Below the pieces are notes generated by a model. That model was given only the letters and a program-made list of their open reading frames with translations, did no database searches and was not told the origin of the DNA. A stretch of 64,000 nt of DNA from assembly GCA_030867875.1 (NCBI GenBank), contig JAOWCC010001368.1, positions 7,673,714-7,737,713 of the forward strand, written 5' to 3'. Origin of the DNA: Actinernus sp. WN-2022. Taxonomy: Eukaryota; Cnidaria; Anthozoa; Actiniaria; Actinernidae. This document shows positions 14,133 to 23,164 of this stretch, one piece after another. Numbering within the stretch: the stretch's first letter is position 1; each line of letters begins with the position of its first letter. The position numbers were made by a program, and so were the translations under genes.

Positions 14133-16884
14133 CCAATCAATCAATCAGTCAACCAATTTAGTTCATCACAGTTTCTTATGTATAGGTACAATATTGTTTT
14201 TAATAAATTTAAGTCGGTGATGAGGAGCCTACTGGAAAGCACAGCAATGCTTATTAATTGTAGACCCCCGTAAAAGTAGTTAAGAATAAAATAATATAGG
14301 AATATTTAGCTAATGTAGGAATATTTAGATTCATAACATTGAGGTACAATTTGGTCTATTAGTTTAACGTGCTCTTCATTCACTTACAGCAATATATAGC
14401 TCCCTCATATAGCTAGTGTCAAATAACAACGTATATCAAAGAACGTCGGAACATACTTTACTCTTACCATAATAGCAAAATGGCAGTGGTTGTACTGTCT
14501 TTGTCGGAAATAGGTTCAGGTGTCCCGACAATAAACTCACTGGTTCGGTTTTCTCTCTTTATTCACTCAAATCATTCACTCTCAGCTTCACAACACGCTC
14601 TCTCGTCTCCTCTTCGTTCACTCAAATGTCACTGAACTATATCATGTATCTCGAAGCTCTGATTACAATCAACAATAAACTCTGCTTATGTTAATCGCCA
14701 CAGTCTTGGTTAGACACGCACGTACACAACCATCGTGCGCGTAAACGTAATCATCATCATGTTAATTTGCAATATGTATTTTAATGCTTTTAAATTGCTA
14801 AACAAGAGCCCATCTGGGCTTTCACTCGGGCCACATGAGATTGAAGATGAAATACTCTTTCATTTGAAATACTCTTAGTAATAACCAAAGGGAAGAATGA
14901 TTAGCTTAATTTAGCAGTCTTTAGGAGTGGCCGGTAGCGCGGTGACTTTCATTCTCTGCTCCCCTAGTATATATGTAATTTAATATTTTTGTTTTTCTCG
15001 TATGTTGACCTTTTAATTTAAACACTACTTATTCATTTAACACCATCTTGATTTTACTGTATTAAATTATGTAAATAAATTAACCTGGGGTTTGTTACGT
15101 GACCAGCACAGTGCAATCTGATTGGTGGTGAACTTGAAATTTAACGCATGCGGAGAAATTTTGCTGCATGAAACAAAAAAAAACGGCCTGCAGATTTAGA
15201 CTCGTGCCTGCCACAGGAAGCCCGAGTAAAAAGGGCCTTAAATACACGTGTGAAAAGATGGTACTTTAATAAGCCTATTTCTAAAATCGGTGTTCACGTC
15301 ATTGTTTACATTCCCCCTCATTAGCATAAATTAAACTTCAAGCTACAAACAAACAGACTAATTAGTTTAAAGCGAATTTAAAACTTAGTAATCACCTAAA
15401 ATTTGAGATTGATATGTTAAATATTTACGGAGAAATTGACTTTTCAAAACTGTAAAATGGGCTGGGTGGAAGAGTTGCTGACAGCCATACATTCTTTGTA
15501 CATTTTGAGATTTTTAAACGCTTTAGGCATCTACGAATAGCAGTTTCAGCGGTATTGATCCGAACGCCTTACTTCGATGTAATGAAGTGCTATTCAAACT
15601 GTGTATCTAAATTAATTAGTCGGGTTAAGGTGTTGGTGACATGCGAGGATGATGGTTTCAATGGCGCTTCATTACATCGAAGCTAGTCGTTCGGGTCAAT
15701 ACTGCTGAAGCTGCTCTTTGAAGACGCCACTGTAATATCAGCTATTATCAAATTCATGAATAATTCATGAGGCAAAAACAAAGGAAATTAATGAAGCATC
15801 AGTGTCTGTATATCTGAATCATCAATCCTGTATCAAACAAACACCATGCTAGTGTCTGTTAGGGGGAGGTCTCACAACTGATCACTGACTTCCCTTATCC
15901 CAGCTGTTCGGTGAAATGTGAAGGAAAACTCTACTCTTTAATGTACAGAGACCAGTCTGATCAATGTGGGACCTGTTTTTGTGCACACTGCGCATGACCG
16001 TTAGTACACTACAGAGCTGAACTCACTCTATAACAGTGATTGGTTGTGGGACCTCCACCGGTTGGATACTGAACTGTTTAATAAAACATGAGTATCTGTA
16101 TTACCGGCTGTATCACAGAGTTTTTTTCAAAGTCCTCTTTGACAGGGTTTCAAAGTACGACGTGTGGTACACATAGAGACATCTGGTTGGCTATATAATT
16201 ACTTCATGAATAAATAGTAAATTTGAGAATGGTTTTCTGATGCTGTTTAAAACCGTACTAGACACTACAATATTTCTTTCCTTTTCTGATCATGGGATGA
16301 AAATGTGATCAAATCAACTGTTAATTTGCTCTTTTAGAGTAGAGATTGATCATTGGTTTCCTCAGAAAGCTGTTACTTACCGCAAAAGCTACTACAACGA
16401 TCCCTTGTTGTTTTCTGATCACGGAATTAATTTCCTCTTTAGCAAAAAAGCTCGCATGACAAAGAAGGCTAAGAAGTCCCCAGAGGAGCGTCAACTATTT
16501 CACGGTACGTCCAACGATATTGTGCCAGCGATATGCCAGCAGGGGTTCGACTGGCGCATGTGCGGTAGACATGGCACCGCCTATGGGAAAGGCAGCTATT
16601 TTGCTTGTACGTCATCCTATTCACACCGCTACACAGACCACTCGACAGTGCATGGGAAAGAGAATCACATGTTTCTGGCCAGGGTGCTCGTGGGCTCGTA
16701 CGTTTTAGGAAACAGCTCGACTGTTCGCCCGCCACCAAAGGATCCAAGGAATCCACATGGGGAACTGTGCGACTCTTGCGTTAATGACGTTAACAGCCCT
16801 AGTTTGTTCGTTGTTTTTGAGATTGGTCAGTCGTACCCAGAATACCTTATCACTTACGGAAAGGACTCTTGCATTCTCTTGTAA
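4214..16884 (+). CDS. PARP12: Gene 1: PARP12/ZC3HAV1-like mono-ADP-ribosyltransferase (five exons)
   Basis: Predicted coding exons are 4214-5351, 9988-10182, 11795-11954, 13570-13803 and 16443-16884. Every junction is GT-AG, intron phases are 1,1,2,2, and the total is 2169 nt (722 aa plus stop). Domain order: an N-terminal helical region like that of ZAP (about 10-65); CCCH fingers at 77-95, 98-116, 168-187, 189-207 and 296-314; WWE 1 at about 318-378; WWE 2 in exon 2; a linker; and a PARP catalytic domain at about 500-722. The catalytic triad reads His596 (HGT), Tyr628 (GKGSYFA) and Leu697 (LFVVF). Leu in place of the polymerase Glu predicts mono-ADP-ribosylation. In vertebrates this family binds RNA, sits at stress granules and Golgi, and restricts viruses; those roles are family knowledge. 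No stop or frameshift is seen. An ATG in the YY1-like context at 4214 was chosen because the paralogue shares it. Confidence 0.9.
5803..5836. repeat. Short dispersed repeat, also at 15752-15788
   Basis: The motif ATGAATAATTCATG followed by RGCAAAAACAAAGGAAAT occurs here and again at 15752-15788, with little flanking similarity. It is probably the end of a dispersed element. The motif contains a perfect ATGAATAATTCAT palindrome. Confidence 0.5.
5975..6046. mobile_element. Hairpin mini-element
   Basis: GCAGCAGTGTTTTATCAGAT at 5975-5994 is mirrored by its complement at about 6025-6045, giving a 20-bp stem around a roughly 30-bp loop. It is probably a minimal MITE within intron 1 of gene 1. Confidence 0.55.
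6290..6620 (+). pseudogene. LINE 3' end fragment
   Basis: Frameshifted + strand coding remnant with the typical C-terminal signature of CR1/L2-like LINE proteins: a segment SFAVAAPTL, then in the next frame WNVLPTTICNASSVTAFKKL and LKTYSLN. It is followed by an AT-rich 3' region ending in short (TTTAAA)-like repeats. It is 5'-truncated to only the C-terminus. Confidence 0.7.
6741..7110. mobile_element. TTAA-flanked MITE, truncated copy
   Basis: Begins TTAA|AGTGCCTATCACCC and matches the reverse complement of the complete copy at 60852-61401 for about 370 bp. The match stops at GACGTCTAC (7110), so the distal arm is missing. A third, more diverged copy starts at 27242. The TTAA target points to Kolobok or piggyBac-type mobilisation; the AGT.. 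ends fit Kolobok better. Confidence 0.75.
7212..9476 (+). mobile_element. CR1/L2-like LINE, 5'-truncated, one frameshift
   Basis: A reverse transcriptase is readable from about 7234 to 8975. It has RT blocks GNYRPIAILSPFTKVLERII, FGFRKGHSTEQAI, LDFSKAFDTVNH, then (after a frameshift near 8150) GVPQSSTLGPLFFLLYINDI, FADDTNIF and KYLGIYIDEHLNW. The C-terminal LINE segment YGKFTFKYSASKIWE continues past a further frame change near 8760. The 3' end carries (TTTAA)n repeats at 9452-9476, as CR1/L2-type elements do. FADD replaces YADD. The endonuclease is missing. The copy sits in intron 1 of gene 1 in sense orientation. Confidence 0.88.
9477..9987. other. Remaining intron 1, nothing recognised
   Basis: AT-rich intron sequence leading to a normal 3' splice site (TTCATAG|GTGC) at 9988. 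No repeat or coding signal is recognised. Confidence 0.4.
9988..10182 (+). CDS. PARP12: Gene 1 exon 2: second WWE module
   Basis: Phase 1 at both ends, 65 codons. The characteristic residues are STRWFWYWKDQKNQWQSYD, a clear WWE core (the Trp-Trp-Glu-like fold that binds ADP-ribose or iso-ADP-ribose in relatives). It ends SIEKDFLAG before donor CAG|GTATAT. The homologous exon of gene 2 (33701-33901) is two codons longer. Confidence 0.9.
10332..10481. repeat. Three tandem copies of a 50-bp unit
   Basis: Units start at 10332, 10382 and 10432 and begin CAGGAAACAGTCACGTGCTG. They are essentially identical, implying recent expansion. Each holds a CACGTG E-box. They lie in intron 2 of gene 1. Confidence 0.9.
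10482..11394. other. Intron 2 sequence, G-run only
   Basis: Nothing recognised except a G-rich run at about 11054-11080. Confidence 0.4.
11395..11740. repeat. G-rich repeat with GGGTCAGGGTTTG-like motifs
   Basis: A poly-G run (about 11400-11419) is followed by imperfect repeats of GGGTCAGGGTTTGAG type. The stretch 11636-11730 is about 90% similar by eye to 27784-27880 inside the large insertion of gene 2, so it is a dispersed element. The repeated G-runs could form G-quadruplexes. Confidence 0.55.
11795..11954 (+). CDS. PARP12: Gene 1 exon 3: linker to the PARP domain
   Basis: 160 nt, phase 1 to phase 2. It encodes a basic linker containing FSAAIHKYTLYLKTTPMYQ and RRPEFVSKQNM, which completes the second WWE region and leads to the catalytic domain. 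Acceptor TATATAG|GTC, donor AAAG|GTAAGA. The homologous exon in gene 2 (41386-41545) has the same length and phase. Confidence 0.9.
12486..12865. mobile_element. TTAA-flanked MITE
   Basis: Left end TTAA|AGGGGAACTGAA and right end TTCAGTTCTCCT|TTAA give a 380-bp element with short TIRs and a TTAA target duplication (12482-12485, 12866-12869). This is the Kolobok/piggyBac pattern. It contains no coding capacity. Confidence 0.75.
13570..13803 (+). CDS. PARP12: Gene 1 exon 4: N-terminal part of the PARP catalytic domain
   Basis: 234 nt, phase 2 to phase 2. It contains SHWDPIP (start of the catalytic fold) and IERVQNPDLWTEFM, matching the I-x-R-I-Q-N-x-x-L-W signature of PARP12/13/14-type domains. 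Acceptor CATAG|GAGA, donor GCA|GTAAGT. It is the same length as gene 2 exon 4. Confidence 0.92.
13895..13915. repeat. (TATG)n microsatellite
   Basis: About five TATG units. Such runs often mark a LINE 3' tail, but no LINE body is recognised beside it. Confidence 0.7.
14098..14155. repeat. (AATC)n microsatellite
   Basis: About 14 near-perfect AATC units with a few C or G substitutions, in intron 4 of gene 1. Confidence 0.9.
14803..15233 (-). mobile_element. Internally deleted copy of the 55.3-57.1 kb element
   Basis: The reverse complement of this 430-bp piece matches 55289-55495 and then jumps directly to 56820-57068, so it is an internal-deletion derivative of that longer element. The joint is near AAGATGG/TGTTAAA (about 15040-15050). 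The ends have hairpins (AGCCCATCTGGGCT at the left) and short inverted ACTCGGGC/GCCCGAGT termini. It lies in intron 4 of gene 1. Strand is relative to the long copy. Confidence 0.8.
15541..15717. mobile_element. 177-bp MITE
   Basis: AGCAGTTTCAGCGGTATTGA at the left is mirrored at the right (TCAATACTGCTGAAGCTGCT). Inner arms around CTTCGATGTAATGAAG also pair, giving arms of about 50 bp. Confidence 0.75.
15718..16442. other. End of intron 4, with a duplicated acceptor region
   Basis: Contains a copy of the 5803 repeat (15752-15788). It also has two similar polypyrimidine/acceptor blocks, at 16270-16337 (GCTCTTTTAG) and 16406-16442 (CCTCTTTAG). The stretch 16338-16442 aligns with the end of the corresponding intron of gene 2, which supports the acceptor at 16442 as the main one. 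Confidence 0.5.
16443..16884 (+). CDS. PARP12: Gene 1 exon 5: PARP catalytic core and stop
   Basis: 442 nt, entered in phase 2, ending TAA at 16882-16884. It holds ERQLFHGTSND (His596, NAD binding), GFDWRMCGRHGTAYGKGSYF (Tyr628), LARVLVGSY and LFVVFEIGQSYPEYLITY. The C-terminus is eight residues longer than in gene 2 (GKDSCILL replaces a final L). It is very similar to 52563-52983. Confidence 0.93.
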
Positions 16885-18839
16885 CTTACGACTGCATCCT
16901 GAAGAGGTGGCGTAGAGTTGTAGTCAGAGCACGTTTAACTAGTAAACGTCACAGATTGCGAGGGCACGAGGCAGCACGAGATAGCACGAGGCAGCACTTG
17001 GGTATTGTGCAGACGAAGCTTCTGTATTCTAGTCAATTTTATAGGAACTTCCATTGTTAAAGAATCACGTTTAAAAAACGGAGGAAATATCAACTTAGAC
17101 TAGAATTGAAAACAGCTTTGTTAATAATACATCTGGAAGACTGAAAAATGAAGAAAATGTGGAAAGATTCAAAACAACACAAAGCCAAAGTTATGAGAGA
17201 TCTATAAACCACTCATCGAAAACAAAATATAAGGGAAAGGGAACTGGGAAGGCCGAAGGGAAAGAATGGGAAGGAAAAGTTTATAAATAAAAAATAATAA
17301 TGGATATATCAGCCTAAATGGCGGCGTAAACATTTAAACTAAATTTAGGGGAGATTTTTAAAAAGATTCGAGCTTTAATTTGCATTATTTCGCTAGATCT
17401 TGTATTAGTTAGATCAGAAATAAATTTACCTCAGTGGAAATAGCTAGTGCACATGAAACGTTAGCGTTAGCAAAACATTAATTTGTTGGCGACAATTTAG
17501 AACAATAAAAAAGCTGGTAGACTGTCCGTCCATATCCACAATTTGCCAAATAATGTCAATGGATAGAAACTGATATACAGGGGCGTGGTGCATATGGGTC
17601 CGTCCCCAGCCGTCTATACTAACTATAAAAGATTGATATGTTAAATATTTACGGAGAAATTGGCAAGAGTTGTTGCGCGTCTTGCGCTAACAGCCATACC
17701 ACAGGCTACCCAAGCGTAAGGTTTTTGATTAACCGTTTATTTCACAAGACTTGAAAAGACAAGAGTTTTTAGAAATTGCAATAATTCTGTAAATATTGAA
17801 ATAAAAGAAACAAGACTTTACCTGTGTGTTTGTCAGTTATTGGGCTGTGTTTGTCAGTTATTGGGCTGTGTCTGTACGTTAGCTCCAAATCTTAAAGTGC
17901 CACAGAGATCTTTAGAGTTTTATTTGCCAGGAATTAACGAGGATGCCATCTTCCGGTTTGTGTTCAAGAGACGAAAAGTGATGTTTTGCCGCGGTGTCGG
18001 CTGTTCAGTATGAAATTCACATGCAGTTTAAGCAAAGCCGCGAGGGGTCTGGGGAGGGAGAAAATTGCGCGCGTTTTAATATAGCGTAGCTAACCGTAGT
18101 GCTTTGTGTTAGAATTTTACGTTGTATATATATATCAGCTTTGCTGTAGTCTTCAGACTTTTCATTCTTAATCGTTTATCTATTGGCTGTATAGGTCCTC
18201 ACTTCGGATCCAACGTATTTTTGCATGATTTTTGTTCACGGTATTTGCTTCAGTATATATTTGTAAATATAGCCACCGACGTCGCGTCAATCTGCGTCAA
18301 TCAAACGCGGATTTCACCGCCTGAATTTAATTAATTAATTTTTGATTGACGGTCGGCTGAATGCAATTTTCCAAATGCGCCTATTCGAATATTGTAGATT
18401 GACAACTGGCCTCGCTTTGATGTTTATTAGTCGCTCATCTCCAGTCTCCATTCGCATTACTTGTCTCCGACAAACCATAGGAAACCCGCATTTCTATAAT
18501 CGTTGAACTTATTTAGTTATTATATAGTCTTGTGTGCCGGATTTGTTGTTGTTTCGTCTCTTCCTTGTTGTTTCTGTCTCTTATTGGGCCTTTGGCATTC
18601 AAGGCGTATTTTAGAAATATTATTCCGATGTAGCAACGCCCTCCAGCTAGCTCCGTCGCTCCCACGATACTTTTTTGTTCAAAAAGTCATCACGCTTCAC
18701 AATGATGTGTGCCAACTTTATATTAAAACTCACATTGAGTTTTCGAGACATTTACCTGTTATATTGTTTTCCAATCTTGGTCATTTTTGACAGGCTCCTC
18801 TAGACAGACAGACAGAAATAGTTTATTGGAGTCGTATAC
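16885..18839. other. Region downstream of gene 1
   Basis: No gene is recognised. AATAAA-like signals at 17286, 17506 and 17800 are candidate polyadenylation sites for gene 1. The stretch 17631-17664 repeats about 33 bp of 15408-15441 (GATATGTTAAATATTTACGG). A 22-bp phrase TGTGTTTGTCAGTTATTGGG is tandemly doubled at 17826-17872. Confidence 0.5.
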
Positions 18840-18842
18840 ATG

Positions 18843-19292
18843 GGCTGAGGTCACACTGGATGAAGTTTACTATAGTTAAGCAGATTTAACTATAGTTAAC
18901 GGCATCCTGAGTGTGACCTGCATTTTACGGTTTACCGTAGTAAACTCAACTGTGGTTAGTTGCTCCGACAACGGCGGCAGGAAGAAAGAAAAGTTAACTA
19001 TAGTTTAATAGCCGACCTGAAAAGATGGGTGTATCGCTAAGTTAATCTAAACTTATTGACAGCTTGTCATCTATTTTGATGTTTGATGTAATTAAATCCT
19101 AGTTTGTGGTTTCTGAACTGTCAACACTCACGTTGGAATGCATCATTCGTCATTTCACTGATTTCAGCCAAGAAAATTAGACGCCTGTCTGACAAGCGGT
19201 TTTCTCAAGGTTACTATTTTAACTATAGTAAAAAATTATTAACCATAGTTTGGCTGGTTTACTATATTTAACGTCCCAGTGTGACCTCAGCC
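18843..19292. mobile_element. 450-bp MITE with ATG 3-bp target duplication
   Basis: Termini GGCTGAGGTCACACTGG and the complement CCAGTGTGACCTCAGCC. ATG is duplicated at 18840-18842 and 19293-19295. The interior has repeated TTAACTATAGTTAA-type palindromes. A 3-bp duplication with GG-ends fits PIF/Harbinger-type elements. Confidence 0.75.
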
Positions 19293-19660
19293 ATGGTGTA
19301 CATAGACTTTTGTCCCAACAAAGAATTGAGTAGAACGCTAGCTATTTGGTGTTTTTACAACGATGATCTATCCCGTAAGGTTGGATGGAAAATGTGGGGT
19401 GCGGGGTGCGGGGTGCGGAGTGTGGAAAATGAGGAGTGTGGAAAAATGCGCAGTGGGGAGAAAATGAGGAGAAATAATCAAATAATTATCCTGGATGTAC
19501 ACGGTTGCGTAAACAATCGAATGAAAGAATGAGGGTGTATGAGGATATGAAAACTCACTATAAGCAAAAACTAATCCCACGACTCGAAAAAGCGTATTGA
19601 CATGGACAAATGCAAAGTTTTACCTTCTTGCATATCGAAAAAGTTATAGGCGTAAAGTTT

Positions 19661-19737
19661 GAAAATTTAAGCAGAAACCTTTTATGGTAGGCAAAGCCTT
19701 GCCTACCAGTATAGGTACGTTTCTGCTTAAATTTTCA
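19661..19737. repeat. Imperfect hairpin
   Basis: GAAAATTTAAGCAGAAACC is mirrored by GTTTCTGCTTAAATTTTC around an inner GTAGGCAA..TTGCCTAC stem. It may be a small MITE or a rearranged inverted repeat. Confidence 0.6.
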
Positions 19738-19781
19738 AATTTTGCACACAAAAAAATGTTTTTAATTACACAGTTTCAAGC

Positions 19782-20106
19782 CATGGAATTGACCTATATC
19801 ATTATGACGTCAAATCAAAACAATCTATTGTTTAAACGCTAAGGATCACGGTCGTGGGAGGGGGACAAAACAGCAACAACACAAAGGAAATCGCTATCAA
19901 ATGCATTTTGTAGAACGTACAATAGCGGTAACAGCCACCAAATACGGTAAATATTGTGGGATAAACATTAATACAGCTGATATCTGGAAACCAGACAATT
20001 CGAAGTTAAATTTTCCTCAGCAGAGCAGATTTAGTTCAACATTCCATTGTTCAAGTCGATTCTGTCCCCCTCATTAACAAGCCGTGACGTCATAATGATA
20101 TAGGGT
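19782..20106. mobile_element. Probable TIR element
   Basis: AATTGACCTATATCATTATG followed by ACGTCA at the left faces TGACGTCATAATGATATAGG at the right. The arms are about 25-30 bp. There is no coding content. Confidence 0.5.
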
Positions 20107-20460
20107 AATTAAATGAAGACTATATCTCATATTATTACATATTCTTCGTTTGCAACCATGTGACAAAAAACCAATTACGTCACACCACCGATTCTTCTGG
20201 TGGATGAACAAAGCGACAAAATGGCGTCCGCGTCTGTGAATTCTAGCGTTTCTCACACATTTTCCGAGTATTATTCAACTTTGACGGGTCCTACAAAAGC
20301 CAGATATCGAGAAAAAGTAAAGATCTGTGGTTTCGACCCCTACACGTTAAAAAAGGCAGATTGATTTTCATTGTGTCAATTTGTTGCTAGCTAGAGCTGT
20401 TCCATTTGAATGAACTAATAGCCTGAATTGAATCAAATTAAGAGGAAAGGAATCTGAAAC

Positions 20461-20661
20461 TCAAATAGAAATTCCTGACTTACTAGGTATCTCAGATGCG
20501 CTGTTTTGTTCAGCCTCAAGTCTTTCAGCCTCCAGTCGTTCAGCTCCTAGTCTAGCAGTTTCAGCTTCAATTTTTTCTTTTCTTTGCGTCTCTATCTTGA
20601 ACGCGATCATTACGTCCCGTGGCTGTCTGAACGTCTTTTTCCTTGACATTGTTATGCCCAA
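20461..20661 (-). other. Small unrecognised open frame with Glu/Ala/Leu repeat
   Basis: A 66-residue minus-strand reading with an ATG and a heptad-like ARLEAERLEAEQ tract that could be coiled coil. No family is recognised. It may be part of the adjacent degraded retroelement or chance. Treat it as weak. Confidence 0.15.
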
Positions 20662-20777
20662 GATTTATCGATGGTGCCCAATCGGGGTCTGTCGTAGATT
20701 TTAAATGAGCTGGTACACCTAAGCAAAGAATACAGAACTGATATCAAAGTGAAATTTACGATTGACATGTTTACGAC

Positions 20778-20860
20778 TAGTCTCCCTCGCAGCCTCTTTT
20801 AGTGTCGGGCTCCCTGTGCTCCAGGGAGCCCGACACTAAAAGAGGCTGCGAGGGAGACTA
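20778..20860. mobile_element. Perfect 39-bp-arm hairpin inserted beside a LINE relic
   Basis: The arms 20778-20816 and 20822-20860 are exact reverse complements with a 5-base loop. Each outer end begins TAGTCTCCCTCGCAGCC, resembling known cnidarian MITE termini joined back to back (recognition from memory). TA at both edges fits a TA target. One side continues into LINE coding sequence. Confidence 0.75.
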
Positions 20861-21930
20861 CGTCGAACCAGGGTGGGTCAGGTTCACCCTTGTCACTGTT
20901 CGACTTATCATTCTGTAGTCTCATTCCCGCAGCCTGAATGACTTCTAGTAATAGAGATGTAAACTTGTCAGTCAGTTCGTTGCTAGAGTTTGGCTCATTC
21001 ACTTTGTAATTATCAAAAATGAGATCGAATTTATCTCTGTACTCCGCAGAGTCCAGTATACGAGGAATATTTGCTTTCGCCCTTCGTTGAACAATAACTG
21101 CGGAGCGTGCTTATGTTTCGTGGGTTTATCAACAGTAAAATGTTTATTTGTTCTATGGGTCCTAATACTATAGGAGATTTGGCAGTGATCAGAAATATTA
21201 GGCAAAGGAGTGTTTACTCTCAGGAACTGTACGTTTCTCAATATATTTTTGTGACAAATTACGTAGTCGACTAGACTACTTCCGTTATATTGAAAACATG
21301 TTCTTTTCTCCATTAAGTCTCCTATTGTTCGCCCGTTAAGGATCCTTAAGTCGTGTTCACTGCAAACTTCAATTAGTGCCCGACCCCTTAAATCAACATT
21401 GTTACTGTCCTCCGGTTCCTCTTTAGAGGTATGTCTGGCTCGTAATCCTCTGCTCGTGCTAGACTTCATCTTCCTCGCCAAGGCAGTCTAATGGGTGCTT
21501 GGTCTGCTCGATTCAACGATCACGGTCAGTGGCGGGTAAGTCAATATAGTCGTCATCGTGAAATAAAATACACTCATTCAAGACTCCGACTCTCGCGTTG
21601 AGGTCTCCATTTATGATCACATCCCCCTTAGCAGAGTAGTTTAAAATCTCCTCTTCAAGGTCCGACATATAGTCTTCGTTGGAGGTCTGCTCATACGTAC
21701 GGGGACTGAAATATGCGATCCCTAGATAGATATCCCTTTCCGTGTTAAAAAAGTCTCGGTTTAATTTACACCATAAGATATTTTCGTTTTCAGTAGGTCT
21801 ATATAAACGGGTATTCACCCGGGGGGGATGGGGGAGATCCTGTACCGCTCGTGAAAGGAAACGAGCCACAGCATTGGCTTACCCAACAATACAAAACACC
21901 CTAACCTTTAGAACGGGCACTACGAAAACA
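20861..21930 (-). pseudogene. LINE endonuclease relic
   Basis: Minus-strand pieces of an apurinic-like (EEP) endonuclease. About 21790-21560 reads LWCKLNRDFF, IYLGIAYFSPRTYEQ and the catalytic GDVIINGDLNARVG. About 21400-21180 reads RILNGRTIGDL, SSLVDYVIC and ISDHCQISY (the catalytic SDH). Continuation to 20861 reads NEPNSSNELTDKF, the linker towards the missing RT. Stops and frameshifts separate the pieces. It ends at the hairpin near 20860. Confidence 0.8.
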
Positions 21931-21937
21931 ATAGAGA

Positions 21938-22180
21938 GGCCCTGTTAGGGTTTTAGGATTATGGATTATTAAGGTTTTCAGAGAAGGGGATACGGATTAT
22001 TGGCAACTAAATAAAAAGATTACGGATTATTTGGGTCAGATTTTAGGATTACGGATTATTATCACATCGATGACTTACGGATATTTGCGTTTACAAAATA
22101 GGAATACGGATTATTTCCAAAATTTACCCAGGATTACGGATTATTCAGACCCCCCCCCCCCCCCCCCCCCTAACAGGGCC
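21938..22180. mobile_element. MITE with TACGGATTATT repeats
   Basis: TIRs GGCCCTGTTAGGG at 21938 and CCCTAACAGGGCC at about 22168-22180. The interior is a run of imperfect units around TTACGGATTATT, roughly eight copies, followed by a poly-C tract (about 22150-22170). Confidence 0.7.
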
Positions 22181-22267
22181 TCAAGAATACAGGTCTCGAG
22201 CGGTACAGGATTAGGGAGGAGGTCAAAACAATGTTCCTGGCTAGGGACCCAATTTTAGGGGGTGGGG

Positions 22268-22395
22268 TATGACCCGCCACCACCTACCCGAGACCCACCA
22301 CCTTTTTGGCTGGTGAGAGACGGGGTTGTACCCGAGACCCACCACCTTTTTGGCTGGTGACTGAGGGGTTGTACACGAGATACCCACCACCTCTG
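22268..22395. repeat. Imperfect tandem repeat
   Basis: The phrase CGAGACCCACCACC followed by TTTTTGGCTGGTGA occurs about two and a half times with a period of roughly 45 bp. Confidence 0.7.
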
Positions 22396-22639
22396 AGGAC
22401 TGTTTTGACTGGCTGGCTGGCTGTCTAGGACGACCAACATATGTTATTAAACTACGACGACCGCTCAGATTTAAGATCCAACGACGGCAACACTGACGAT
22501 GACGTAATTGGAATATGGTGGTACATTTTGGGGGGTATTTTTGCGTCCCTGTTCCAGACAAAATGGCAAAAAAGGTACCCTGTTCCAGACTAGAAACAAG
22601 AGACTATGTGGCTATGTTGTACGAGATCTATGTGACCAG

Positions 22640-22757
22640 GGCCGGGTTGTTCAAAGCCCGATTAGTGCTAATCCAGGGTTAATTTCGATGACAACCAATA
22701 GGTTCTGTGCAGAGTTAATCCAGGATTAACACTAATTGGGCTTTGAACAACCCGGCC
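22640..22757. mobile_element. 118-bp MITE, CAG target duplication
   Basis: TIRs GGCCGGGTTGTTCAAAGCCC and the complement, about 36 bp each with few mismatches. CAG is duplicated at 22637-22639 and 22758-22760. The termini are of a common animal MITE style; 3-bp duplication fits PIF/Harbinger-like elements. Confidence 0.85.
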
Positions 22758-22838
22758 CAGGACTACATTCCAAGAAGCCGCTTAATCCTTTGGACCCCGG
22801 CTATTGATGATCGGAAACTACCTGGTCCACATGAACCA

Positions 22839-23011
22839 TAGCCTGTTCACAGGCTCTAGATACTGGGGAAAATGATGAAAATAAAACGTGGCGAAAACAA
22901 AATCCCCCCTCCCTTCACGTTGTCTACCCCAGTTCTCGTCTTCTCTTTTGTTTCGTTTTGTCAGATTTTTTAGTTTTGTTTAGCTAGTATCCAGGGCCTG
23001 TGAACAGGCTA
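22839..23011. mobile_element. 173-bp MITE with 9-bp target duplication
   Basis: TIRs TAGCCTGTTCACAGGC / GCCTGTGAACAGGCTA. A perfect 9-bp direct repeat CATGAACCA flanks it (22830-22838, 23012-23020). Nine bp is typical of Mutator-like elements. A related minimal hairpin is at 26219-26274. Confidence 0.88.
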
Positions 23012-23164
23012 CATGAACCACAGCTGGTATACAACATCTTCCCTATTCCAGACCAAAACAGCGATTTTGATACCCTGTTCTAAGAATTGTCAAAAAGCGG
23101 CACGTCCCCCCCCCCCCTCCATCTCGGGGGTTAATTCACCGGGTTCTTGGAAATGACATACAAT

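Noticed and set aside
22255..22561. Pro/Gly-rich minus-strand frames
   Set aside because: They follow a short tandem DNA repeat and have no protein domain.
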